From JACCZR01 sp035296565 (GTDB lineage: Bacteria > Actinomycetota > Thermoleophilia > Solirubrobacterales > Thermoleophilaceae): a stretch of 46,449 nt of DNA. The stretch is from assembly GCA_035296565.1 (NCBI GenBank), contig DATHAQ010000003.1, forward strand, positions 1-46,449, in the 5' to 3' direction. Every line of letters starts with the position of its first letter. The first letter of the stretch is position 1. Of the stretch, positions 33,579-41,745 are shown piece by piece. Under the pieces are notes generated by a model. The model saw nothing but the letters and a program-made list of their open reading frames with translations, ran no database searches and had not been told where the DNA came from. Both the position numbers and the translations under genes were made by a program.

Positions 33579-33967
33579 GGCGCTGTCACCTCGAGCTCCC
33601 CCACCATGCCCAGCTGCTCGTGGTTGGCCACCGTGCAGATCATCCGGTAGCGGCCCGGGGCCAGCTTGACCGAGCCGCCGCGCGTTCCCTCGGGCGGGAA
33701 TGTCGGCGTACCGCCCAGCTCGCGGCCGCCCTGGACCACCTTGAGGTTGTGCGCCAGCGTCCCCTCGTTGTCGAGCTCTATGCGGATCGAATCGCCGCTC
33801 GCCCTCACGCGCGCGGGCGTGAAGAAGTACTCCTTGCCGACGACCCGCACAGGCTGCCCTGCGGCAAACGACTTCACCGGCCCCTTGGGCTGCTCTTCCT
33901 GTTCGTTGCCGCATCCCACGCCCAGCGCTGCGGCCACGACGAGGTGCAGGCAGGCGCGGGACCGCAT
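33575..33967 (-). CDS. Cupredoxin (plastocyanin/azurin-like) lipoprotein
   Basis: A 130-residue exported protein: MRSRACLHLVVAAALGVGCG is a lipoprotein signal with Cys at residue 19. The mature domain is a small beta-barrel with type 1 copper ligands His (GTLAHNLKVV), then Cys, His and Met in MICTVANHEQLGMVG. It should carry electrons at the outer face of the membrane. ATG 33967 is chosen because it starts the signal. It is divergent from the cytochrome c gene with 25 bases between and followed by the coupled cupin gene, so a small redox module is likely. Confidence 0.85.
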   Translation of the reverse strand: MRSRACLHLVVAAALGVGCGNEQEEQPKGPVKSFAAGQPVRVVGKEYFFTPARVRASGDSIRIELDNEGTLAHNLKVVQGGRELGGTPTFPPEGTRGGSVKLAPGRYRMICTVANHEQLGMVGELEVTAP

Positions 33968-33992
33968 GGGGCGGCGGATACTATGCAGCGCC

Positions 33993-34448
33993 GTGCCCCG
34001 CCCCCTGCGCCTGTTTCCGCGCGTCGGCGCCGTCGCCGGTGCGGGCCTCCTGGTGGCCCTGGCCGGCTGTGGCGGCGAGGTGACGGTGCCCGAGAACCAG
34101 CAGGCAGCCCACAAGGGCGCCGACCTGTTCCAGCAGCGCTGCAGCGGCTGTCACTCGCTGGAGTCGGCCAATGCCTACGGCTCGAAGCCGGAGGGCGAGC
34201 TCCAGGGCGGGGAGCGCACCAACGGCCCGAACTTCAACATTCGCAAGGAGGACAAGGCAGACGTCCTCTACGCCATCCGGAACGGCGGCTTCTCGGGCGC
34301 CATCATGCCGGCGAACATCGTCGTCGGACAGGATGCGCAGGCGGTGGCCGCCTTCGTCGCCCAGTACTCGGGGAAGAAGGGCAAGGAGGGCCTCGAGGAG
34401 GTCAACCCGGCCCCGAACACCGGTAGCGGCCAGCGCAGCGGCCAGTGA
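33993..34448 (+). CDS. Mono-haem cytochrome c lipoprotein
   Basis: A 151-residue exported cytochrome c. The signal peptide ends LVALAGCGG, a lipobox, so it is membrane-anchored. Haem attachment is RCSGCHSLES (CxxCH), with the axial Met in GAIMPANIV. The C-terminus is a flexible Gly/Ser/Gln-rich tail. GTG 33993 is chosen because it starts the signal; the longer frame overlaps the divergent gene. Its likely partner is the cupredoxin encoded divergently, or a terminal oxidase elsewhere; this is inference. Confidence 0.88.
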   Translation: MPRPLRLFPRVGAVAGAGLLVALAGCGGEVTVPENQQAAHKGADLFQQRCSGCHSLESANAYGSKPEGELQGGERTNGPNFNIRKEDKADVLYAIRNGGFSGAIMPANIVVGQDAQAVAAFVAQYSGKKGKEGLEEVNPAPNTGSGQRSGQ

Positions 34449-34452
34449 GAGC

Positions 34453-34473
34453 GCCGAGCGAGCACCGCTCGGC
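34453..34473 (+). terminator. Hairpin between cytochrome c and serS
   Basis: An 8-bp perfect inverted repeat (GCCGAGCG / CGCTCGGC, loop AGCAC), 4 bases after the cytochrome stop. There is no T tract, so it may be a weak terminator or a processing hairpin. No T-box features were seen before serS. Confidence 0.35.
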
Positions 34474-34517
34474 CGGCCGACGCCCGGCCTGCGCTCCGTC
34501 GCTCTAGCGCCCGGCGC

Positions 34518-35741
34518 GTGCTCGATCTCAAGCAGCTACGCGAGGACCCTGACTCCGCGCGCGAGGCGCTCGCTCGCCGCGGCGACGCCGAGCGCCTCGA
34601 CCCGGTGCTCGAGTTCGACGCTCGCCGGCGCGCGCTCCTGCCCGAGCTCGAGGAGCTGCGAGCCCGCAAGAACCAGGCCTCGAAACGGATCGGCGAGCTC
34701 CAGCGGGCCGGCCAGGACGCTTCGGAGACGATCGCCGAGGTGCGCGGCTCCGGCGAGCGCGAAAAGGAACTCGAGGCCGAGCTGGCCCAGGTGACCTCGA
34801 GGCTGAACGAGGCGCTCGCGCTGGTGCCCAACCTGCCCTCGCCCGACGCGCCGCCCGAGGACACCGTGCTGCGCGAGGTGGGGGAGGCGGGGGCGGGCGG
34901 GCCCGACCACCTGGAGCTTCTCGACGGCCTCGTCGACCTGGAGGCCGGCGCGCGCGTCGCGGGCTCGCGCTTCGCCTACCTCAAGGGCTCGCTCGTCTTC
35001 CTGGAGCTGGCGCTCGTGCGCTGGGCGCTTGAGGAGCTCTCGGGGCAGGGCTTCACCCCTGTCGTGCCGCCCGTGCTCGTGCGCGAGGAGGCGATGTTCG
35101 GGACGGGCTTCCTGCCCGACACCGAGCAGCAGATCTACCGCGTGCCCGACGACGACCTGTATCTCGTCGGCACCTCCGAGGTGCCGCTGGCCTCCCTGCA
35201 CGCCGACGAGATCGTCGACGAGGCGGCCCTGCCCCTGCGCTACGCGGGCTTCTCGCCCTGCTTCCGGCGCGAGGCGGGCGCCGCGGGTAAGGACACGCGC
35301 GGGATCTTCCGCGTGCACCAGTTCGACAAGGTCGAGATGTTCAGCTTCGTGCGCCCCGAGGACTCCGAGGGCGAGCACGAGCGGCTGCTGCAGATCGAGG
35401 AGGAACTCCTGCAGACGCTCGACGTCCCCTACCGCGTGGTGAACATCGCGGTCGACGACCTGGGCGCCTCGGCGGCCAAGAAGTACGACCTCGAGGCGTG
35501 GCTGCCCGGCCAGGAGCGCTTCCGCGAGCTGACCTCCTGCTCGAACACCACCGGCTTCCAGGCGCGCCGTCTCGGGGCGCGCTACCGGCCCGCCGAGGGC
35601 AAGGGCCCGCGGCACCTCCACACCCTCAACGGCACAGCGGTGGCGGTGGGCCGAACGATCATCGCCATCGTCGAGAACCACGGCCTCGACGTCCCGCCCG
35701 TGCTGCAGCAGCACGGAGCACCCGCGCGCCTAGACTCGTAG
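34518..35741 (+). CDS. serS: Serine-tRNA ligase
   Basis: A 407-residue class II aminoacyl-tRNA synthetase charging tRNA-Ser, and tRNA-Sec where present. The N-terminal 110 residues are the antiparallel coiled-coil arm that binds the long variable arm of tRNA-Ser. The catalytic core shows motif 2 in FRREAGAAGKDTRGIFRVHQ, the serine-binding TSEVPLASLH and the motif 3 region NGTAVAVGRTIIAIVENHG. It starts with GTG 34518, as relatives do (MLDLKQLREDPD). Two tRNA-Ser genes lie 0.7 and 5.8 kb downstream. msrA follows with 5 bases between. Confidence 0.97.
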   Translation: MLDLKQLREDPDSAREALARRGDAERLDPVLEFDARRRALLPELEELRARKNQASKRIGELQRAGQDASETIAEVRGSGEREKELEAELAQVTSRLNEALALVPNLPSPDAPPEDTVLREVGEAGAGGPDHLELLDGLVDLEAGARVAGSRFAYLKGSLVFLELALVRWALEELSGQGFTPVVPPVLVREEAMFGTGFLPDTEQQIYRVPDDDLYLVGTSEVPLASLHADEIVDEAALPLRYAGFSPCFRREAGAAGKDTRGIFRVHQFDKVEMFSFVRPEDSEGEHERLLQIEEELLQTLDVPYRVVNIAVDDLGASAAKKYDLEAWLPGQERFRELTSCSNTTGFQARRLGARYRPAEGKGPRHLHTLNGTAVAVGRTIIAIVENHGLDVPPVLQQHGAPARLDS

Positions 35742-35746
35742 GGGCG

Positions 35747-36406
<660 letters not shown>

Positions 36407-36419
36407 GCTGACGCCACTC

Positions 36420-36508
36420 GGAGGGGTGGCAGAGCGGTCGAATGCGCCGGCCTTGAAAGCCGGAGTCCGTCGTCAGGCGGACCGTGGGTTCGAATCCCAC
36501 CCCCTCCG
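36420..36508 (+). tRNA. tRNA-Ser (anticodon UGA)
   Basis: An 89-base type II tRNA: acceptor arm GGAGGGG / CCCCTCC, anticodon stem GCCGG / CCGGC with anticodon TGA at 36454-36456, a long variable arm (GTCCGTCGTCAGGCGGAC) and T loop GGTTCGAATCC. CCA is not encoded. The last codons of the opposite-strand membrane protein overlap its 3' part. Confidence 0.95.
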
Positions 36509-37372
36509 CATCAGCTCGAGGTAGCCCAGCGTCCAGAGCGAGTGGTTGAAGGCGCCCAGGGCGCCGTAGGCGGTCAGCGCGAGCGGAATCACGATCAGTG
36601 CCGTCATGGCCGCGGCGACGATGCCCACCGTGGTTGCGCCGGCCACGAGGAGGATGATCGCCGGCAGGCTCAGCAGGAGCACGGCGAGGAGGATCCCGAT
36701 CGAGCTGACGAAGGTCGCCGCCTGCTGGATGAGCAGCATGGCCCCGGAGGGGATGAGGTTGTCCCGCAGCAGCCGCCAGCCCACCCGAAGCGAGTCGGTG
36801 ATGCCGGCCCGTGCGACGACCGCGTGGCGTACCGCGAGCTGCGCGGTGACGCCGAGCACCAGCAGGAGGGCGAAGAGCACGACGATCCCGGGTATGCCCG
36901 CGCCGATCGCGGCGACGACGATGGGCACGACACTGTCCGAGGCCAGCGCCACGGCCACGATCACGGCCGCCACCGGCAGCACCACCGCGAGCAAGAGCGC
37001 TAACCCGATCAAGGCGAATACGACGCCCAGGCCCAGCATTCTCCAGAAGCTGCGCAGCCCCGACCTCCACGCGCTCCCGAAGCTGCGGCGCTCGCCGGTG
37101 CGGATCGCGGCCACGCTGTCGGCAAGGGCGCCCTGCGAAACCATGCTGAGGGCGGCGAGGACGAGGGCGAGGGTCAAGACCGCGAGGGCGATCACGGCCA
37201 CCACCTCGGGATCCACCGATGGGACGGGGTCGGCGGAGTCGTCGCCCGAGTCGCTCGGAAACGACGCCGGGAAGTTGAAGGTCGCCCCGCCGGCGAACAG
37301 CCCGTAGAACCACAGGAAGCGGTTCCGGCGGACTATCTCGAACGACTCTTTGACCAGCGCGACGTAGGGCAC
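36473..37372 (-). CDS. Multi-span membrane protein, unknown function
   Basis: A 299-residue hydrophobic protein with about six transmembrane segments in three pairs, after an amphipathic start (VALVKESFEIVRRNRFLWFY). Relatives of this shape are glycerophosphoryl diester phosphodiesterase-type or DUF7544-like membrane domain proteins; I cannot assign one. GTG 37372 lies 15 bases after the DUF1360 stop, so the two are co-transcribed. The gene has no stop before the tRNA-Ser(UGA) gene: its end, encoding RRGWDSNPRSA, is antisense to the tRNA and terminates in the variable arm. Confidence 0.7.
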   Translation of the reverse strand: MPYVALVKESFEIVRRNRFLWFYGLFAGGATFNFPASFPSDSGDDSADPVPSVDPEVVAVIALAVLTLALVLAALSMVSQGALADSVAAIRTGERRSFGSAWRSGLRSFWRMLGLGVVFALIGLALLLAVVLPVAAVIVAVALASDSVVPIVVAAIGAGIPGIVVLFALLLVLGVTAQLAVRHAVVARAGITDSLRVGWRLLRDNLIPSGAMLLIQQAATFVSSIGILLAVLLLSLPAIILLVAGATTVGIVAAAMTALIVIPLALTAYGALGAFNHSLWTLGYLELMRRGWDSNPRSA

Positions 37373-37386
37373 GCCGGCGTTGGCGC

Positions 37387-37908
37387 CTAGGCCCGGTCCT
37401 CGCTCGCCCGGTAGGCCAGCTGGAGGAAGTCCGAGATCGCCTCGGCGCTGTAGACCGTGGCCAGCAGCCGGGTGCTGCGCGGCGCGTAGACCAGACCCAC
37501 CGCAAAGCCCGCGGTCACCCACTGGGCAAGGCAGTAAGGGCAGGTCAGCAGCTCGCCGAAGGAGCGGCGCAGGCCTCGCCCGCGCGGGCGCTCCTCGACC
37601 TCGGCGTGCCCCGTCCCCTGCTGGAACTCGGTGAAGGGAGCGCGGACGAAGCTGGTGATCCGGTCCTTGCTGATCAGGCGCGAGAGCTTGTGGCTCGCGA
37701 CGCCCACCAGCACGACGTCCTGGGTGGAGACTCGCTCGGGCAGATCACGGCCGCTCGCCTTCGCGGCGGCCATGGCGCCACCGAACGCGGTCAGGAACAC
37801 CGCGGTCATGAAGGCGTAGCCCCCGAAGGGCGGTGGATCCTCGGCGTAGTCGGCCAGCGGCCCCGGAGCCTGCTCGGCCCAGTTGCGATCGGTCGTGCTC
37901 GATTCCAT
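37387..37908 (-). CDS. DUF1360 family membrane protein
   Basis: A 173-residue protein matching DUF1360 in outline: a first hydrophobic segment (FMTAVFLTAFGGAMAAA), then VGVASHKLSRLISKDRITSFVRAP, and the cysteine block ELLTCPYCLAQWVTAGFAVG. Relatives are small inner-membrane proteins of unknown function, in Bacillus often linked with spore coat genes. ATG 37908. First gene of the two-gene minus-strand unit, divergent from the gene at 37932. Confidence 0.75.
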   Translation of the reverse strand: MESSTTDRNWAEQAPGPLADYAEDPPPFGGYAFMTAVFLTAFGGAMAAAKASGRDLPERVSTQDVVLVGVASHKLSRLISKDRITSFVRAPFTEFQQGTGHAEVEERPRGRGLRRSFGELLTCPYCLAQWVTAGFAVGLVYAPRSTRLLATVYSAEAISDFLQLAYRASEDRA

Positions 37909-37931
37909 GGTCTCGCGCTACCCGTGAGCCT

Positions 37932-38480
37932 ATGCGTCAATCGACGTTTCCCGGTGAGCTGCAGGGGGCATCGCCAGAGCGGGTGTTCCTGCTCAACCTG
38001 ATCCTGGCCATCCTGCGTGCCCCGCTCAAGCGGATGGCGGAGCTGCTCGGTCTCGAGGCCCGACCTGCGGAGCGCTCGCCTTCCCGGGCTGACGAGGAAC
38101 CCTCCGGGACCGAGGACGAGCCGTCGCCAGACCACCCGGCGCGCCCGCCCGAGGCCGCCCCTACGCCGCTGCGGGCCCGGCCGGGGCGTAGCCCCGCTCC
38201 TCCTCCGCCCGAGCGCGCGCGGATCAAGGAGGTCGACGAGGAACCGGTCTTGACCGCCGAGTTCGCCGAGGAGGGCGCGGAGTACGGCGCCGGGGCCGAG
38301 GTGCACGTCGACGAGCCGTGGGAGGGCTACCGGGACATGAAGGTGGCGGAGGTAACCTCGCGGCTGGCCTCGGCCTCGCCCACCGAGCTCGCTGCGGTAC
38401 AGCTGTTCGAGAGCTCCCATCGCAACCGCCGCTCTGTGCTCGATGCCGCCGAGCGCCGCTTGCGCTCCCAGCAGGTCTGA
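37932..38480 (+). CDS. Hypothetical protein with actinobacterial C-terminal helical domain
   Basis: A 182-residue protein in three parts: an N-terminal amphipathic/hydrophobic helix (FLLNLILAILRAPLKRMAEL) that could contact membranes, a Pro/Glu/Ala-rich disordered centre (about residues 45-105), and a C-terminal helical domain (YRDMKVAEVTSRLASASPTE, then LAAVQLFESSHRNRRSVLDA). The last pattern recurs at the ends of many actinobacterial proteins, including some lipid-droplet or envelope proteins, and I believe it corresponds to the DUF8129 type; that name needs a profile search. ATG 37932; no neighbour suggests a job. Confidence 0.65.
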   Translation: MRQSTFPGELQGASPERVFLLNLILAILRAPLKRMAELLGLEARPAERSPSRADEEPSGTEDEPSPDHPARPPEAAPTPLRARPGRSPAPPPPERARIKEVDEEPVLTAEFAEEGAEYGAGAEVHVDEPWEGYRDMKVAEVTSRLASASPTELAAVQLFESSHRNRRSVLDAAERRLRSQQV

Positions 38481-38653
38481 CCTCGACGACGCGGCCGTGG
38501 CGCGGCCGCTCGACGCGAGAGGCGCAAGCCCTCTCCGCTGGGATCGGACGACAGCTAGAGGCCACGCGCCACAAGCGGCGGTGGACGGGTCGCGCCCGGC
38601 TTTAAGCTCAGGCTTCTGCGCCCGATCCGGGCGGGGCAGGAATTTCGCCCCGG

Positions 38654-39835
38654 ATGATCTCCACCGAACAACTCGTCGCAGCACTGGAGGAGCTCCCTCC
38701 GCACGACCGGGAGCTACTCGAGCTGTCCCTGCGCCGACGGGTGCCCGACGAGGCACTGGCGACCCTGTTCGACGTCGAGGAGGCGGAGGTCACGCGCCGG
38801 CGGGCGAACGCCATCGACCAGCTCTCCACGCTGCTCGGCCTCCGGCGCGGCGAGGACTTGGGCAGCGTGCTCAAGTCGCTGCTCGAAGAGCGCACCTGGG
38901 CCGAGATCGGCGCGCGGCCGGGCCACGACGAGCCGGCCGGCCCCGGCGGCGAGCCGAGGGGCGACCAGGGCGGGGATCCCAAGCCGGTGCTCGAGCTGTT
39001 GGCCGACCGTCCGAGCCCCGTTGAGGAGGAGCGCGCCCCCAAGCGCCGCCGCCGGCTGGGCCCTGCGGCGCTCGCCCTCGGCTTGGTCGCCGTGCTGGGC
39101 GCGGTCATCGTCGCACTGGCCCTCTCCTCGGGAGAGTCCTCGGACGGGGACGGGGGCGACCCCGAGCAGCGGCCCTTCGAGCCCACCGCGCCGAGCAAGG
39201 CCCAGGGTGAGCCGTTCGCCTCGGGCTCCGCGCGGCCGATCGGCCAGAACGTGACCGCCACCGTCCGGGGCCGGGCCGTGATCTACAGCGAACCCGGCGG
39301 TGGGAAGAAGAGCACGCTCTCCCCGCGCACTCAATTCGAGACGCCGCGCGTCTTCGGTGTGGTTCGCCGCAAGGGCGACTGGTTGGCCGTGCAGGCCCCC
39401 GAGCTCAAGAACGGCCAGGTGGGGTGGCTGCGGGCCAGCGACGCGAGGCTGGACTCGACGCCCTGGAGCCTCCATGCCGACCTGTCGAGCAAGCGCCTCG
39501 AGGTGCGCAAGGGCGGGCGCCCCGTCCGCTCGTTCTCGATCGCTATCGGCAGCCCGCAGAACCCCACGCCCAAGGGCCGCTTCTCGGTCACCGACAAGCT
39601 CAAGGTGACCGACGCCGGCTCGCCCTATGGATGCTGTGTGTTGGCCCTGAGCGGCCACCAGGTCGACCTCCCGCCCGACTGGCCCGGCGGCGACCGGCTG
39701 GCGGTGCATGCGACGCGCAACGAGAGCTCCATCGGCAAGCCGGTGAGCCTTGGCTGCATGCGGACGCGAGCCGAGCAGGCCCGCTGGCCGATCAACACGA
39801 TCCCGCTGGGCTCGCCGCTGTTCGTCAGCGCCTAG
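38654..39835 (+). CDS. HTH (sigma region 4-like) - transmembrane - L,D-transpeptidase fusion
   Basis: A 393-residue protein of unusual layout. Residues 10-62 resemble a sigma-70 region 4 helix-turn-helix (LPPHDRELLELSLRRRVPDE, then VEEAEVTRRRANAIDQL). A charged linker (85-135) leads to one transmembrane helix (GPAALALGLVAVLGAVIVAL, about 136-157). Outside follow an SH3-like beta domain (200-265) and a YkuD L,D-transpeptidase domain (270-392) with His 352 (AVHATRNESS) and catalytic Cys 368 in KPVSLGCMRT. L,D-transpeptidases cross-link peptidoglycan. The N-terminus would be cytoplasmic. DNA binding is a possibility, not shown; the domain could instead bind a protein. Confidence 0.82.
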   Translation: MISTEQLVAALEELPPHDRELLELSLRRRVPDEALATLFDVEEAEVTRRRANAIDQLSTLLGLRRGEDLGSVLKSLLEERTWAEIGARPGHDEPAGPGGEPRGDQGGDPKPVLELLADRPSPVEEERAPKRRRRLGPAALALGLVAVLGAVIVALALSSGESSDGDGGDPEQRPFEPTAPSKAQGEPFASGSARPIGQNVTATVRGRAVIYSEPGGGKKSTLSPRTQFETPRVFGVVRRKGDWLAVQAPELKNGQVGWLRASDARLDSTPWSLHADLSSKRLEVRKGGRPVRSFSIAIGSPQNPTPKGRFSVTDKLKVTDAGSPYGCCVLALSGHQVDLPPDWPGGDRLAVHATRNESSIGKPVSLGCMRTRAEQARWPINTIPLGSPLFVSA

Positions 39836-39877
39836 CGCCGGACCTCACAGGACGGGCGGCTGCCACGTTGTAGGGGC

Positions 39878-40369
39878 GTGACCGCCCTGCCGCCGTTCCA
39901 GGCCGTGCTCGACCGACACGGCGCCGACGTCTACCGCTACCTGGTGGCGTCCGTCGGCCCCGTGGACGCCGACGACTGCTTTCAGGAGGCGTGCGTCTCG
40001 GCCCTTCGGGCATACCCCGAGCTTCGTCACGGCGATCACCTGCGGGCCTGGCTGTTTCGGATCGCGGAGCGGAAGGTGATCGACCTGCACCGCACCCGCG
40101 CGCGGCGCGCGCTGCCCAGCGACGACCTCCCCGAGCAATCGGTGAGCGACCGGCCGGCACACGCCTCGACCGATCTCTTCGACCAGGTGCGCCGGCTGCC
40201 CGACAAGCAGCGCGCTGCCGTCTTCCTGCGCTGCGTGCTGGGCACGCCGTACGGCGAGCTGGCCCGCGCGCTTGGGTGCTCGGAGCCGGCCGCGCGGCGC
40301 AGCGTGCACGAAGGCCTAACCAAGCTGAGGAAAGGAGCACACCGATGGACGACCTCGAGCGTCGGCTGA
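39878..40369 (+). CDS. ECF-type RNA polymerase sigma factor
   Basis: A 163-residue sigma-70 family protein with only regions 2 and 4. Region 2 is seen in DADDCFQEACVSALRAYPEL and LRAWLFRIAERKVIDLHRTR; region 4 in LPDKQRAAVFLRCVLGTPYG and LARALGCSEPAARRSVHEGL. GTG 39878 starts it. The last 25 bases overlap the alkyltransferase gene, so expression is coupled. No anti-sigma gene is next to it, so how its activity is controlled is not evident. It lies 42 bases after the transpeptidase fusion on the same strand. Confidence 0.88.
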   Translation: MTALPPFQAVLDRHGADVYRYLVASVGPVDADDCFQEACVSALRAYPELRHGDHLRAWLFRIAERKVIDLHRTRARRALPSDDLPEQSVSDRPAHASTDLFDQVRRLPDKQRAAVFLRCVLGTPYGELARALGCSEPAARRSVHEGLTKLRKGAHRWTTSSVG

Positions 40370-40950
40370 AGGAGCACGAACTGCCGGGCGGGGCCCCGCA
40401 GGCGACGCTGACCTCCGTCGCGCAGCGCGCGGAGCGGGAGGGCCTCGTCGACGTGGCCTACACCACCGTCGACTCGCCCATGGGCGACCTGCTCCTGGCC
40501 GCGACGCCATTCGGCCTCGCCCGGGTGGCCTACCCGCTGAACGGGTTCGACTCCGTGCTGGCCGAGCTGGCGCGGCGCCTGTCACCGCGGGTGGTCGAGG
40601 CCCCCGCGCGATTGGACCGCGTGCGGCGCGAGCTGGACGAGTACTTCGAGGGAAGCCGGCGCGAGTTCGATCTGCCGCTGGACCTCTCGGTGGCCTCGGG
40701 CTTCTCGCGCCGCGTGCTGGAGGCCACGGCGAGGGTCGGCTTCGGCGAGCTGGCCAGCTACCGCGAAGTGGCCCGGGCGGCGGGCAGCGAGCGCGCCGTA
40801 CGTGCGGCGGGCAGCGCCCTGGGGCGCAACCCGGTGCCCGTCGTCGTGCCCTGTCACCGCGTGCTGCGCACGGGCGGCGGCCTCGGCGGCTACACAGGCG
40901 GCCTGGACAAGAAGCGCTTCCTGCTCGACCTCGAGGGCCTAGAGGTCTGA
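40345..40950 (+). CDS. ogt: Methylated-DNA-protein-cysteine S-methyltransferase
   Basis: A 201-residue suicide repair protein that removes alkyl groups from O6-alkylguanine in DNA. The active-site Cys is in VPVVVPCHRVLRTGGG (Cys about 170), followed by LGGYTGGLDKKRFLL; the preceding GFGELASYREVARAAG is the DNA-binding helix region. ATG 40345 has the Shine-Dalgarno AAAGGAG. The first 40 residues (DDLERRLKEHELPGGAPQ onward) are an extension not found in compact Ogt and may be a remnant or small interaction region. It overlaps the sigma gene, suggesting a damage-response unit. Confidence 0.92.
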   Translation: MDDLERRLKEHELPGGAPQATLTSVAQRAEREGLVDVAYTTVDSPMGDLLLAATPFGLARVAYPLNGFDSVLAELARRLSPRVVEAPARLDRVRRELDEYFEGSRREFDLPLDLSVASGFSRRVLEATARVGFGELASYREVARAAGSERAVRAAGSALGRNPVPVVVPCHRVLRTGGGLGGYTGGLDKKRFLLDLEGLEV

Positions 40951-41559
40951 CACCACGGCGCCGACCACCAGCTCGGCGACCGGGCCCGCAGGCAGCCCCG
41001 CCACCGTGGCGTTGGTCCGCACCACCTGCGCCCGCCCGCCGCGGCTGGCGAGGTCGGCTTCCACGGTCAGCGGCAGCTCGGTCTCACCGCCGCCGGGCAG
41101 GACGCTTCCGGCGATGCCGCCGGCAATGCCGCCGAGCGGCCCGCCGGCCTCGGCGCCGAGCAGCTCCGCAGCGTCGCGGCCGCTGATCTGCCCCCTCATG
41201 CTGAGCCGGTAGGGATCGCCCGAGCGCAGGCGCGTCAGGGTGAAGCGGCTGGCGTCGACGCCCTCCACCTCCAGGCCCGCGACCTCGATCCGGACCTGGC
41301 TGAAGCCGTCGAGCCGGCTGAAGACCTGCTCGCCGCGACCGGGCACGAACTTGAGCCCGCGGCCACGGGCCTCGAAGCGCTTGCCGTCCCCCCACAGGAG
41401 CCGGACGGCCGGGAAGGCGGAGAGCGATACGTCCGCCGAGCCGCCGTCCTCGGTCAGCCGTCCGGCCACGCGCTCCTCGAGGAAAGCTGGGAGCAGGAGC
41501 TGGGTGAGCACCAGCAGGGCGAGGACGCCCACGGCCAGGCCAACGGCGAATCGGCGCAT
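40939..41559 (-). CDS. LmeA-like (DUF2993) lipid-binding protein
   Basis: A 206-residue exported protein with an N-terminal signal anchor (RRFAVGLAVGVLALLVLTQL) and a DUF2993-like body: ADVSLSAFPAVRLLWGDGKR, QVRIEVAGLEVEGVD and the C-terminal LPLTVEADLASRGGRAQVV. Family members such as mycobacterial LmeA bind phospholipids in the envelope and assist lipoglycan assembly. ATG 41559 begins the signal; a GTG at 41577 would abut tRNA-Ser(GCU). It converges on ogt with a 12-base overlap. Confidence 0.75.
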   Translation of the reverse strand: MRRFAVGLAVGVLALLVLTQLLLPAFLEERVAGRLTEDGGSADVSLSAFPAVRLLWGDGKRFEARGRGLKFVPGRGEQVFSRLDGFSQVRIEVAGLEVEGVDASRFTLTRLRSGDPYRLSMRGQISGRDAAELLGAEAGGPLGGIAGGIAGSVLPGGGETELPLTVEADLASRGGRAQVVRTNATVAGLPAGPVAELVVGAVVSDL

Positions 41560-41577
41560 AGAATCGCCATTCTGCAC

Positions 41578-41666
41578 GGAGAGGTGGCCGAGTGGCTGAA
41601 GGCACTCGCCTGCTAAGCGAGTAGGGGTCGCAAGATCTCTCGCGGGTTCGAATCCCGCCCTCTCCG
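41578..41666 (+). tRNA. tRNA-Ser (anticodon GCU)
   Basis: An 89-base type II tRNA: acceptor GGAGAGG / CCTCTCC, anticodon stem CTCGC / GCGAG with anticodon GCT at 41612-41614, a long variable arm and T loop GGTTCGAATCC. CCA is not encoded. It reads the AGC/AGU serine codons. Confidence 0.95.
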
Positions 41667-41745
41667 CCTCCTGCGGCGTGTGGGACGGCGGTGGCCGCCG
41701 AGCTTCACGCGTGCGCAGGGTCGCTTCAGGGAAAGTTCGCCGCCG

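Noticed and set aside
34449..34517. T-box riboswitch ahead of serS
   Set aside because: The gap is only 69 bases and lacks the T-box consensus and a specifier stem; only a plain hairpin is present.
36978..37300. Plus-strand Asp/His-rich frame opposite the membrane protein
   Set aside because: Antisense shadow of hydrophobic codons; no motif or start signal.
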